A DNA stretch of 51,089 nt from Actinoplanes auranticolor (GTDB taxonomy: Bacteria > Actinomycetota > Actinomycetes > Mycobacteriales > Micromonosporaceae). How positions within the stretch are numbered: the stretch's first letter is position 1; each line of letters starts with the position of its first letter. Below are positions 25,154-33,950 of this stretch, piece by piece. Location of the stretch: positions 1 to 51,089 of the forward strand of contig NZ_BOQL01000064.1 in assembly GCF_018332655.1 (NCBI RefSeq). Reading direction: 5' to 3'. Under the pieces are notes generated by a model. That model saw only the letters and a list, made by a program, of their open reading frames with translations, did no database searches and had not been told where the DNA came from. Made by a program: the position numbers and the translations under genes.

Positions 25154-26851
25154 ATGAGTGAAAAAGTCTTGCCGACGCAGGTGCTGACCGAGATCGACAG
25201 TTCGGTCCGTGAGACTCGCTTGAAGGGTGTGGGCGAGCTGGAGCGGCTCGCGAACGGTTCCGATCTCGCGATGGCCGCCGCGGCCCGGCGTACGTTGATG
25301 CGGCTGACCCAGGAGGACAGTCGCAGCGTCGCCGCTGCCGCGGCCGCCGCTCTCGAGCGGACCGCTCTGCGGCTCAATCCGGACCAGGTCCACTTCGGGC
25401 AGGTCGCCGCGGGGACGACCCGGCTGGAAGCGGAGGTCCTCGTCGAGGGGCCGCCGCTCGCCGCCGCTGCCGCCGTCACGGTCTCCGGGCCGGGACTGCG
25501 GGCGATGCTGGCCGGTCGCCGGTTGCGGATCGCCTGGCTGCCGGCCGCCGACTGGCTGGACGGGACCGTCACGGTGCGTGGCCCGGCCGGTTGGGCCGAC
25601 GTCCGGGTGACCGGGCAGGTCGCCGCGGGGGCAGCGGTGGCACGCACCGACGGTGAGGAGCAGTTCGCGATCCCCGACGATCCCAGTACGACCCGCATGA
25701 CCGTGTTGTCCGCACCACCGGCACGCAAGCAGCGGCGGGCACCGGTTCTGCTCGCCGCCCTGGCGGCCGGCGTGCTGCTCGGTGGCGCGGGCGTCGCAGT
25801 GGCGCTGAACCGGGGTGACGATCCCGTTCCACCACCGACGCTGGCCCTGGTGCCGACTACGGCGCCGGCGACAGCGGCGGCCGCTGCCACAGGTGCCGCG
25901 CCCGGCCCGACCGGCGTGGCCCGGGTGCCGCTGGCGCTGAGCGTGTCGAGCCTGGCCAAGCCGACCATGGTGGGCACGATCCGGGTCGGTGACGAGCCCG
26001 AAGGCGTCGTGGTCTCGCCGGACAGCCGTACGGTCTACGTCGCCAACCAGAGCTCGCGCATCCTCTCCGTGCTGGACGTCGCCACCGAGCGGGTCACCTC
26101 CGTACGGCTGCGCAACACGCCCCGGTTCGTCGCCACCTCACGCGACGGGCGCCTCGTCTTCGTCTCGATGTACGAGGACGACAAGTCCGGCAGCGGCGTG
26201 GCCGTCGTGGATGCCGCCGCCCGCAAGGTCCTGCGGTACATGAGCACCGGCGTGCAGCCGTACACGTTGGCGGTCGGTCCCGACGGGCGGGTCTGGGTGC
26301 CGATCCACAGTGAGCGGCGGGTCGAGATCTACGACGCCAGCGGGTACCGGGCGCGGGGGCGGGTCCTCGTGCCGCCCAACCCGCACGCCGTGGCCTTCTC
26401 CGGGCCGCTCAAGCGGGCGTACACGCCGAACCACGAGTCGAACGCCGTGTCGATCATCGACATGCGCACCGACCGGCTGCTCAAATCGATTCCGGTCAGC
26501 AAGGCGCCGCACAGCATCGCCGTCTCGCCCGACGGCCGGACGGTGCTGGTCGCGGGGTACGAGGCGAACGCGGCCGATCTGATCGACGCCGCCACCCTGC
26601 GGCGGATCGGGCCGTTCAAGGTCGGCAAGCAGCCGCAGAGCGTCGCTTTCGCCACCGACGGCGAGCATGCGTACGTGGTCAACGAGGGCAGTAACTCCGT
26701 GTCCGTGCTGGACGGTCACACCGGTGCGGTCACCGCGACGGTTCCGGTGGGGCGCAGTCCGCGTACGGTCGCGGTGTCGCCCGACGGCCGGATGGCGTAC
26801 GTGTCCAACGGCGCCGACGACACCATCTCCGTACTGCGGACAGCATCGTGA
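25154..26851 (+). CDS. membrane-anchored YVTN-type beta-propeller protein
   Basis: 565 residues from the ATG of MSEKVLPTQV; an earlier in-frame start at 25118 adds 12 residues. The N-terminal about 75 residues are helical (HEAT-like), then a beta domain (LNPDQVHFGQVAAGTTRLEA, ASH-like). A single membrane segment (VLLAALAAGVLLGGAGVAVA) lies near residues 197-219, followed by an Ala/Thr/Pro linker. The C-terminal half is a seven-bladed propeller with motifs such as GVVVSPDSRTVYVANQSS and SIAVSPDGRTVLVAGY. Topology: cytosolic N-domains, outside propeller. Probably a sensor or scaffold; no enzyme motif. Its stop overlaps the next start (GTGA). Confidence 0.85.
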   Translation: MSEKVLPTQVLTEIDSSVRETRLKGVGELERLANGSDLAMAAAARRTLMRLTQEDSRSVAAAAAAALERTALRLNPDQVHFGQVAAGTTRLEAEVLVEGPPLAAAAAVTVSGPGLRAMLAGRRLRIAWLPAADWLDGTVTVRGPAGWADVRVTGQVAAGAAVARTDGEEQFAIPDDPSTTRMTVLSAPPARKQRRAPVLLAALAAGVLLGGAGVAVALNRGDDPVPPPTLALVPTTAPATAAAAATGAAPGPTGVARVPLALSVSSLAKPTMVGTIRVGDEPEGVVVSPDSRTVYVANQSSRILSVLDVATERVTSVRLRNTPRFVATSRDGRLVFVSMYEDDKSGSGVAVVDAAARKVLRYMSTGVQPYTLAVGPDGRVWVPIHSERRVEIYDASGYRARGRVLVPPNPHAVAFSGPLKRAYTPNHESNAVSIIDMRTDRLLKSIPVSKAPHSIAVSPDGRTVLVAGYEANAADLIDAATLRRIGPFKVGKQPQSVAFATDGEHAYVVNEGSNSVSVLDGHTGAVTATVPVGRSPRTVAVSPDGRMAYVSNGADDTISVLRTAS

Positions 26852-28023
26852 CCAGCGCCGGCTGGATCGCCCTGGGGATCGCCTTCTTCGGTGCCGTCTG
26901 TTACGCCGCCGGTTCGATCCTGCAGTCCGTCGGGGCCCGGCGCAGCACCACCACCGTGCGGGCCCTCGGCCATCCGCTCTATCTGCTCGGCCTGGGCCTC
27001 GACATCCTGTCCTTCGTCGGTTCGATGGTCGCGCTTCGCGAGCTGGCGGTGTACCTGGTCGAGTCGGTGCTCGCCAGTTCGCTCGCGATCACCGTGGTGG
27101 CCGCCCGGATCTTCCTCAAAGCCCGGCTGCGCAACCGCGACGTGGTGGCTGTCGTGGTCTCCGTCGTCGCGCTGACCGTGCTGGCCATGTCGGCCGGGCC
27201 GCAGGACGAGGTCGCCGCGTCGAACGGCCTGCGGTTGGCGCTGTGCTCGGCCGCCGTCGGCCTGGCCGTGATCGGCTGGGGCACGGCCCGGATCAGCGGC
27301 TCACCCGGCTGGGTCGCGGCACTGGCCGGGCTGTCCCTCGGCGGGGCGGCCCTGGCCGGCCGGGCCATGCCGATGCCCGAGCACGGGATGGAGAACCCGG
27401 GTGGCATGGCCCTGGGCATCGTCACCGAGCCGCTGCTCTGGGCCCTGCTGGTGTTCGCCGTCGGCGGCATGCTGCTCTACACCCACGCGTTGCAGCACGG
27501 CGCGGTCGGGCCGGTGACCGCGGTGCTCTGGATCGCCGAGGTCATCGCGCCGTCGGCCGTCGCGCTCCTGGTCATGGGCGACGCCGTGCGCTCGGGCTGG
27601 GAAGTGCCGGCGTTGATCGCCGGCCTGGTCACCGTCGGAGCCGCCGTGCTGCTGGCCGGCGCCTCGGGACACGAGCAGACCGCTCAGCCGCCGGAGGCCG
27701 TCGAGGCCGCACCGGCGCCGCTCGCGATCGCCGCCGCCGCGCAACCCGCGCCGAAGCCGCACGCCGAACGGGTCATCTGGTGGGGAGCGCCGCCGGTCTG
27801 GAAGCCGCCGCAGCGGGCCCAGGCGGCACTCGCCACGCCGGCGACGGCACAACTGGGCTGGCACCCGCCGCCGCGGGTCGCTCCGATCTGGACCGAGCCG
27901 CGGCGCCCGGACGGTGACGCCGTCCCGGTGCGTCCCCCGGAGCCGACCGGGCCCCGGCAGCGCCCCTGGTACGACATGGACCCGCCGGTCGAGACGGAGG
28001 CCCCGGTCACGAGGCAATGGTGA
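26848..28023 (+). CDS. DMT/NIPA-like multi-spanning membrane protein with proline-rich tail
   Basis: 391 residues from a GTG overlapping the propeller gene stop. The first about 275 residues hold eight to nine membrane segments with a DMT-like pattern (GIAFFGAVCYAAGSILQSVG, then LGHPLYLLGLGLDILSFVGS), as in NIPA/EamA-type magnesium or metabolite transporters. The last about 110 residues are a Pro/Ala/Trp-rich cytosolic tail (VIWWGAPPVWKPPQRAQ, GWHPPPRVAPIW). The tail is unusual for a transporter and may bind a partner. Co-translation with the propeller protein suggests the two work together. The 3' end overlaps the convergent VWA gene by 17 bp. Confidence 0.8.
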   Translation: MTSAGWIALGIAFFGAVCYAAGSILQSVGARRSTTTVRALGHPLYLLGLGLDILSFVGSMVALRELAVYLVESVLASSLAITVVAARIFLKARLRNRDVVAVVVSVVALTVLAMSAGPQDEVAASNGLRLALCSAAVGLAVIGWGTARISGSPGWVAALAGLSLGGAALAGRAMPMPEHGMENPGGMALGIVTEPLLWALLVFAVGGMLLYTHALQHGAVGPVTAVLWIAEVIAPSAVALLVMGDAVRSGWEVPALIAGLVTVGAAVLLAGASGHEQTAQPPEAVEAAPAPLAIAAAAQPAPKPHAERVIWWGAPPVWKPPQRAQAALATPATAQLGWHPPPRVAPIWTEPRRPDGDAVPVRPPEPTGPRQRPWYDMDPPVETEAPVTRQW

Positions 28024-29230
28024 CCACCCGCGCCCAGGCGGGCGGCCGGGACGGCACGTACGCGGAGTTCTCGTCCCACGACTCCTGCTGCCGGCCGCGG
28101 CGGAACAGGCCCACGACCGTCCGGCACGCCGGCTGCGCCACCGGCCACGGGGTCTGCCCGTCGGTCAGGATCACGACCACGTCCGGTCGCGGCGTCGTGC
28201 GCAGCGCCCGGGAGAAGCCGGCGCGCATGTCCGTACCGCCGCCACCCAGCAGCGGGATGCCCTCGGTCCGGCAGAGCGTGTGCACGACCCGGGGCGCCGC
28301 GTCGCACGGCAGCACCGTGACCAGGTCACGCCGGCCGCCGACGGCCTGACCGATCGCGGTGACCTCGAGCACCGCGCTGCCCAGCTCGGCGTCGCTGACC
28401 GAGCCGGACGTGTCGATGACCACGGACACCCGCGGCGGCCGGCGGCGCAGGCTGGGCAGGACCACGCCGGGCAGGCCGGCGGACCGGCGCGACGGACGCC
28501 CGTACGAGTAGTCGTCGCCCGCCCCGGAGCTCGCGGCCGCCGACCGGATGGCCGCCCCCAGCAGGTCCCGCCACGGCTGCGGGGGATGGAACGCCTCCTG
28601 CGCCCACCGCCGCCAGCCCTTCGAGACGTCACCCGGCCGGCCGTTGATGCCCTCCGCCACCCGGAACCGCACCGCGTCCTGCTCCTGCTCGGTGAGGCCG
28701 TCCGCGCCGTCGGGTCCCAGCTCCCACTCCCGGTCCAGCCCGTCGGCGCCGCTGCCGCAGTCCAGCCACATCAGCTCCCGGGTGTACGACCGCAGCTGGA
28801 CGCTGTGCAGGTAGTCCTCCATCAGCTCGTCCTCGGGCAGATGCAGCAGCCGGGGCAGGACGGCGCCGGCCGGTCTGGCCAGCCCGTCGCCGTACACGTC
28901 GTCGTTGATCTCGAAGTCGGCGGCGATGTTCATCCGCAACCGCTCCCCCGGCTCGGTCAGCCCGTGCTTCGCGGCGTACCGGTCGCTGCGGCCGTGATGG
29001 TCGCGCAGCAGGTGGGCGACCTCGTGCACCCAGGCCCCGGCCAGTTCCTCCACCGGGGTCCGCGCGACGAACACCGGTGAGACGTAACACCGCCAGTACC
29101 GGTCGACGCCCATCGTGGGCACCCGCGACGACTCCACCACGTGCAGGGCGAACAGCGCGGTGGCCAGGTACGGCCGGGCGCGGACGGCCTGCAGCCGGGC
29201 GGCGAACAGCTTGTCCCGGTCCAGCTTCAC
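28007..29230 (-). CDS. HExxH metallopeptidase-like / VWA domain protein (DUF2201-type)
   Basis: 407 residues from a GTG overlapping the AAA gene stop (GTGA). The N-terminal domain has WVHEVAHLLRDHHG (His 69, Glu 70, His 73), a zinc-protease motif, with further acidic residues near 100-112. The C-terminal domain is a VWA-like fold with a MIDAS-type DTSGS at 273-277, GGGGTDMRAGF and a VVILTDGQTPWP strand. This combination is the DUF2201 architecture typically encoded next to a MoxR AAA ATPase. Likely the ATPase remodels this protein or its targets. Last gene of a three-gene operon (AAA and an unknown protein upstream). No signal peptide. Confidence 0.88.
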   Translation of the reverse strand: MKLDRDKLFAARLQAVRARPYLATALFALHVVESSRVPTMGVDRYWRCYVSPVFVARTPVEELAGAWVHEVAHLLRDHHGRSDRYAAKHGLTEPGERLRMNIAADFEINDDVYGDGLARPAGAVLPRLLHLPEDELMEDYLHSVQLRSYTRELMWLDCGSGADGLDREWELGPDGADGLTEQEQDAVRFRVAEGINGRPGDVSKGWRRWAQEAFHPPQPWRDLLGAAIRSAAASSGAGDDYSYGRPSRRSAGLPGVVLPSLRRRPPRVSVVIDTSGSVSDAELGSAVLEVTAIGQAVGGRRDLVTVLPCDAAPRVVHTLCRTEGIPLLGGGGTDMRAGFSRALRTTPRPDVVVILTDGQTPWPVAQPACRTVVGLFRRGRQQESWDENSAYVPSRPPAWARVVTIAS

Positions 29231-30459
29231 CGGCCGCTCCCCGCCGCGGCCACGACGCGGGCACCGGCCCGGTCCGCCCGCCGGGACAGCGAGACCGCGC
29301 CGGCCAGGCGGCCGATCGTCGCCGGCACGTCCCAGTCGGCCTGGCGCAGGGCCGCCAGCGAGCCGGCCGGCACCACCACCAGGTCCGGCGGCCCGGTCTC
29401 CAGCGCGCGGGCCATGATGGCCCACGCCGCGTCCCAGCGCTGCCGGTCCGGCCGCTTGCGCACCGCCTCGACCACGCCGTCGAGGACGATCTGACGCAGG
29501 TCACCGCGCTCGGGCAGGGCAGCCGCCGCCGGGTCGGCCAGCAGGGTCTCGGGGTCGGGCAGATCCATCCGGTCCAGGAAGGCCAGCAGTTCCAGCCCGG
29601 GACCGTCCCCGACCGTGCCCCGGACCAGCATGGACAGCACTTCCCGCGAGGTACCCGCGGCGGTGGCGAAGGCGGTCAGCGCCAGGGCCATCTCCCAGCT
29701 CCGCGGCGAGGGCCACGGGCCGCCCCGGCGCGGCTCGCCGGCCGGGAGCTGGTGCACGAGGGCGGGACGGACGGCGAGGAATCCGCAGACCGCCCGGCGG
29801 GCGAACGCCACCGCCTCGGGCAACCGCCGCGGATCCAGCTCCGGCAGGACGGCCCGGGGCCACGTCCCGCCGAGGCCACGGACCACGACGTCGTGGTCGT
29901 GCAGCCACAGCAGGTGCACGAAGCGGTTGGCCAGCGGCGGGCTCAGCTCCCACCCGTCGGCCGCCGAGGAGCGCGGGTTGGCGGCGGCCACGATCCGTAC
30001 CCCGGGCGGCAACTTCAGGGCACCGACCCGGCGTTCCAGCACCAGCCGCAGCAGCGCGGCCTGAACCGCCGGCGGCGCGGTCGACAGCTCGTCCAGGAAG
30101 AGCAGGCCACGACCTTCGCGGACCAGGCGCACGGCCCAGTCCGGCGGAGCCATCGGGACACCCTGGACGGCCGGATCGTCACCGACCACGGGCAGCCCGG
30201 AGAAGTCGGACGGCTCGTGCACGCTGGCGATCACCGTGGTCAGGGGCAGCTCCAGGGACGCCGCGAGCTGCTGCAACGCGGCGGTCTTGCCGATACCGGG
30301 TTCGCCCCACAGCAGGACGGGCAGATCGGCGGCCACGGCCAGGGTCAGCGCCTCCAGCTGCTGATCGTGGCGGGGCTCGGTGGTGGTGGCGTGCAGCAGC
30401 GACAGCAGGTCGGCGGCGACATCAAGACGGGAGTTGCGGGCAGTGAGGGGCACAGTCAT
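29227..30459 (-). CDS. MoxR-type AAA+ ATPase
   Basis: 410 residues from the ATG of MTVPLTARNS (a GTG precedes it by one codon). Walker A GEPGIGKT at about 52-59, Walker B LLFLDELS near 120-127, and sensor 1 in AAANPRSSAADG. The helical lid follows, with ANRFVHLLWLHDHD containing the arginine finger region. MoxR ATPases act as chaperones for VWA partners, and one is encoded directly downstream. It starts inside the stop of the 420-residue gene (TGATG). Substrate process unknown; no methanol dehydrogenase or gas vesicle genes are near. Confidence 0.92.
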   Translation of the reverse strand: MTVPLTARNSRLDVAADLLSLLHATTTEPRHDQQLEALTLAVAADLPVLLWGEPGIGKTAALQQLAASLELPLTTVIASVHEPSDFSGLPVVGDDPAVQGVPMAPPDWAVRLVREGRGLLFLDELSTAPPAVQAALLRLVLERRVGALKLPPGVRIVAAANPRSSAADGWELSPPLANRFVHLLWLHDHDVVVRGLGGTWPRAVLPELDPRRLPEAVAFARRAVCGFLAVRPALVHQLPAGEPRRGGPWPSPRSWEMALALTAFATAAGTSREVLSMLVRGTVGDGPGLELLAFLDRMDLPDPETLLADPAAAALPERGDLRQIVLDGVVEAVRKRPDRQRWDAAWAIMARALETGPPDLVVVPAGSLAALRQADWDVPATIGRLAGAVSLSRRADRAGARVVAAAGSGR

Positions 30460-31721
30460 CACCTTGGGTGGGAGAAGGAAGAGGGGCGGCCACGGCGCCG
30501 GCTGCGCTCGTCACGGTCGGCCGGGAGCGGTGTGCGCCCGGCCAGGCCGGCCCGGAACAGCCGGTGCGTGAGCTGCCGCAGGACCGCGTTCTCCAGCTCG
30601 TCGCGCAGGTCACCGCCGCGCAGCACCGCCTGCGGACCGAGCAGCGACTCGACGACGGCCAGGGCTCCGGCGACGTCGCCGTGATCGAGGCGGGCGCGTA
30701 CGTCGACGAGCTCAGCCGGGCCCCGGTGGGCTTCGTCGATGGCCTGGAGGCAGGGCACGGGGGTGCCGGTCAGGGCGGCCAGCAACTCCTCGCGGCGGAT
30801 CTCGTCCGGACTGTGGTCCAGCGGGACCAGCATCCCGTCCACGAGCGCGATCCGGTGCTCGGCGCCACGGCAGGCGACCAGGCGGGGACCCGTACCCGGC
30901 TCGGGCGCCGGGGTCGGGCGGCGCGGATGTCCCGGCGCGAGCGCGGCCGCGACCAGGGGATGCAACCGGTCCGGCTCGATCAGTCCGGCCCGGAGCAACG
31001 CCAGGTCGGGCAGCTCCCACGTCGCCGCGTCCGGCAGCACCGGCAGCGCCGCGGCCCAGCCCCGCACGGGGTCCGGCGAGACCCTGACCGCGCCGGTCCC
31101 GGTGAGCTCCAGGATCAACCGACGGCGATGGCCCAGCCGTACGGTCACCGCGCCGCCGCTGCACCCTTCCGAACGCAACAGGATCGCCGCCTCGGCCGCC
31201 CAGCGCCCGGCCCGCTCCACGATGGACCGATCGCGGAGCTCGCCGGACCGTCTCGCGTCCCACAGGTGCCGGTGCAGGTCCAGCCGGAACCGCCGGTCGG
31301 GACGCGGGCCGCCGGGATCGGCCCGGTCCCACAGCGCGAGGCTGAACCGCTGACCGGCGTCCGCCCAGGCCGGCGGGGTGCGGACGACGAGGTGCACGTC
31401 GTCGTACCGGGCCAGGGAGATGGTCAGGCCGGGGCGCAGCAACCCGTCCGGTGCGATCCGCGGCAGGTGCCAGCGCAGCAGGTCAGGAGCGAGGTGCCGC
31501 AGGTCGGCCCGGATCCGGGCAGCGAATTCGGCACCCCGGGTACGGGCCACGGCCCGCAGATTGAGGTCGACGTCGACCCGGGCCGCCGCGCACGCCGCCG
31601 CCCAGTCGAAGGCGGCCCGGCGGGCAGTCGCCAGCTCGATCATCGAGGGCGGCACGGCGAACTCGCGCACGCGCAGCCAGAGGGAGAGGCGGGATTCGCC
31701 ATCCGCGATCAGTGAGGGCAT
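30459..31721 (-). CDS. uncharacterised first protein of the MoxR-VWA operon
   Basis: 420 residues, Arg- and Leu-rich, cytosolic, no motif I recognise. It begins MPSLIADGESRLSLWLRVRE; helical stretches include DLRHLAPDLLRWHLPRIAPD and LDHGDVAGALAVVESLLGP. The C-terminus is basic (DERSRRRGRPSSFSHPR). The stop overlaps the start of the AAA gene by one base, so the three genes form a tight operon. Probably an accessory factor or adaptor of the ATPase-VWA pair. About 100 bp with no gene precede it. Confidence 0.75.
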   Translation of the reverse strand: MPSLIADGESRLSLWLRVREFAVPPSMIELATARRAAFDWAAACAAARVDVDLNLRAVARTRGAEFAARIRADLRHLAPDLLRWHLPRIAPDGLLRPGLTISLARYDDVHLVVRTPPAWADAGQRFSLALWDRADPGGPRPDRRFRLDLHRHLWDARRSGELRDRSIVERAGRWAAEAAILLRSEGCSGGAVTVRLGHRRRLILELTGTGAVRVSPDPVRGWAAALPVLPDAATWELPDLALLRAGLIEPDRLHPLVAAALAPGHPRRPTPAPEPGTGPRLVACRGAEHRIALVDGMLVPLDHSPDEIRREELLAALTGTPVPCLQAIDEAHRGPAELVDVRARLDHGDVAGALAVVESLLGPQAVLRGGDLRDELENAVLRQLTHRLFRAGLAGRTPLPADRDERSRRRGRPSSFSHPR

Positions 31722-31819
31722 CAGCGCTCACCTTTGGCGGACGGAACCCCCAATCGCACACAGGAAGTAATCATCGCCGGGGACCGTACCACCGGCCTTC
31801 GGCGGTGGGAAGGCGATTT

Positions 31820-32008
31820 TCAGGCGGCGAAGGAGACGACGGCCTCGGCCAGCTGGTCGCCGGTCAGGGGTCGTTGCAGATCGTCGAGGGTACGGGCCAG
31901 CGCCGGCAGCGCCTGCTCGTCGTCGGCCAGAGCGACCGCCACGAACTCGTGGTCCGGCAGCATCAGCAGGGCCGCGCGATAGCCCGGGAGACGCCCGTTG
32001 AGATACAT
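31820..32008 (-). pseudogene. C-terminal remnant of a beta-lactamase-type serine hydrolase
   Basis: 62 codons: MYLNGRLPGYRAALLMLPDH, then FVAVALADDEQALPALARTL. This is the last strand-helix unit of serine hydrolases of the beta-lactamase/PBP-like family (GRLPGY...LPDHxFVAVALAD). The SxxK and YxN parts are absent. The ATG lies 12 bases after the ATP-grasp stop, so it may still be translated by coupling. It could be a relic of a fused or neighbouring hydrolase. Confidence 0.6.
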
Positions 32009-32020
32009 CTGGCGGCCGGC

Positions 32021-32932
32021 TCACGATCGGCAGCGGCGCTCGACGGCTTGCACGAACAGGCCGGTGGCTTCGGGGATCACGTCGGTGAAGTAGGACGGCT
32101 CGAACACTTCGACCTCGATGATCAGCGGGTCGCGGCCCTGCTGCGAGGCGATGTCGATGCGGGCGTAGAGGGGCAGTCCGGCGTCCTCGCCGAGGCCCTT
32201 GCGCTCCGCGATGCCGGCGAGGGCGGCGACCGTCCGGCGGCCCAGGTCGATCTCCTCGGCCGACGGGTCCGCCCGGGTGATGACCTCGGTGTATTCGCCG
32301 CCCAGGTACGCACCGCCCGGCGCGAGCAAGGGCCCTTTGTGACAGGCGTAGGCGAACTCGCCGTTGAGGAAGAACAGGGCGTTCTCGCCGTGCGCGACGA
32401 CCGATTCCACGGCCGGCTGGACCATCGCCGTCTTGCCCGAGGCGATGATCCGGGCGGCCAGCTTCGCCGCCCGGGGGTCGTCCGGCTGGAACAGACCGGT
32501 GTCGCGGGCGCCGGCCGAGACCGACGGCTTGACCACCACCCGGCTGTCCGCGAGGGCGGCGATCGCGGCCTCCGCCTCGGCGGGCGTGGTGCAGAAGACG
32601 TACGGGACGCACGGCACGTCCAGCCCGCGGAAGTCGTCGAGGTAGCGCTTGTCGATGTTCCAGCGGATCAGCTCGGGCGCGTTGAGGATGCGGGTACGCC
32701 CGGCCGTGCGCTCCAGCCAGCCGGTGAACTCGGCGTACCGCTCGGGGTAGTCCCACGGTGACCGGATGACCAGCAGGTCGAAGGCGGCCCAGTCGACTGC
32801 CGGGTCATGCCAGACCGGGGCGGTGGCTCGAAAACCCGCCGCGGTGAGGCCGTCCAGCAGCACGGCGGTGTCCGGGTCGTGCTCCCGGACGAGCTCGGTG
32901 TCGGTGGTCACCAGACCGATGGTGGTGGTCAT
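32021..32932 (-). CDS. ATP-grasp (RimK/GshB-like) ligase-type protein
   Basis: 303 residues from an ATG. The N-terminal domain (IGLVTTDTELVREHDPDTAV, LLVIRSPWDYPERYAEF) and the linker NAPELIRWNIDKRYL are typical for actinobacterial ATP-grasp proteins of the RimK-like set. The Lys of VVVKPSVSAGARDTGLF and the glycine loop, then LYARIDI and IIEVEVFEPSYF (Asp and Glu for metal), complete the nucleotide site. It joins a carboxylate to an amine, but the substrates are unknown. It is eight bases from the aldo-keto reductase gene upstream, probably one transcript. Confidence 0.88.
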   Translation of the reverse strand: MTTTIGLVTTDTELVREHDPDTAVLLDGLTAAGFRATAPVWHDPAVDWAAFDLLVIRSPWDYPERYAEFTGWLERTAGRTRILNAPELIRWNIDKRYLDDFRGLDVPCVPYVFCTTPAEAEAAIAALADSRVVVKPSVSAGARDTGLFQPDDPRAAKLAARIIASGKTAMVQPAVESVVAHGENALFFLNGEFAYACHKGPLLAPGGAYLGGEYTEVITRADPSAEEIDLGRRTVAALAGIAERKGLGEDAGLPLYARIDIASQQGRDPLIIEVEVFEPSYFTDVIPEATGLFVQAVERRCRS

Positions 32933-32939
32933 CCGGCCC

Positions 32940-33920
32940 TCAGTTGAAGCCGGCGACGGGACGGGGTGCGTAACCGCGTTCGAGCAGTGCCACCTCGTCG
33001 TCGGTGAGGGTCAGCTCCAGGGCGGCCACCGCGTCGTCGAGGTGGTGCGGTCTGGTCGCGCCCACGATCGGTGCCGTCACGGCCGGGTTCCGCGCCACCC
33101 AGGCCAGGGCCACCTGCGCCCGCGGTACGCCGCGCTTCTCCGCGACCGTGGTCACCGCGTCGACGATCTGCCGGTCGTTGTCCTCGGCGCCCGCGTACAG
33201 GGTCTTGCCGAACTCGTCCGTGCCGGAGCGGGTGGTGTCCTGCTGCCAGGGCCGGGTCAGCTTGCCACGGGCCAGCGGGCTCCACGGGATCACCGCGACG
33301 CCCTGGTCGAGGCAGAGCGGCAGCATCTCCCGCTCCTCCTCGCGGTAGAGCAGGTTGTAGTGGTTCTGCATGGAAGCGAACCTGGTCCAGCCGTGCAGGT
33401 CGGCCAGGTACAGCGCCTGGGCGAACTGCCACGCCCACATCGACGAGGCGCCGAGGTAGCGGACCTTGCCCGCCCTGACCAGGTCGTGCAGCGCCTCGAG
33501 GGTCTCCTCGATCGGGGTGGCCGGGTCCAGGCGGTGGATCTGGTAGAGGTCGACGTAGTCGGTGCCGAGCCGGCGCAGGCTGTTGTCGATCTCGGTCATG
33601 ATGTGCTTGCGGGACAGGCCGGCGCCGTTCGGGCCCGGGCGCATCCGGCCGTGGACCTTGGTCGCGATCACCACGTCGTCCCGGTCGGCGAAGTCCTTGA
33701 GGGCCCGCCCGAGGATCTCCTCGCTGGTGCCGTCGGAGTAGACGTTGGCCGTGTCGAAGAAGGTGACGCCCAGGTCGAGCGCCTGCCGGATGAACGGCCG
33801 GGCCTGCTCCTCGGGCAGCGACCACGGGTGCCCGCCGCGGTCGGGGGTGCCGTAGCTCATCGCGCCGAGACAGAGGCGGGAGACCCGCAGGCCGGTCGAG
33901 CCGAAGTTCACGTAGTCCAC
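32940..33920 (-). CDS. aldo/keto reductase
   Basis: 326 residues from a GTG (MDYVNFGSTGLRVSRLCLG). The catalytic tetrad is visible: Asp 56 and Tyr 61 in FFDTANVYSDG, Lys 88 in IATKVHG, His 129 in LYQIHRLD. NADPH-binding residues are in IVGATRPHHLDDAVAAL. Length and order fit the YajO/Tas-like AKR group. It reduces carbonyls; the natural substrate is unknown. It leads the small operon with the ATP-grasp gene. Confidence 0.95.
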   Translation of the reverse strand: MDYVNFGSTGLRVSRLCLGAMSYGTPDRGGHPWSLPEEQARPFIRQALDLGVTFFDTANVYSDGTSEEILGRALKDFADRDDVVIATKVHGRMRPGPNGAGLSRKHIMTEIDNSLRRLGTDYVDLYQIHRLDPATPIEETLEALHDLVRAGKVRYLGASSMWAWQFAQALYLADLHGWTRFASMQNHYNLLYREEEREMLPLCLDQGVAVIPWSPLARGKLTRPWQQDTTRSGTDEFGKTLYAGAEDNDRQIVDAVTTVAEKRGVPRAQVALAWVARNPAVTAPIVGATRPHHLDDAVAALELTLTDDEVALLERGYAPRPVAGFN

Positions 33921-33950
33921 TGCTGCATTCTCCGGTGATCGGCCGCCCGG

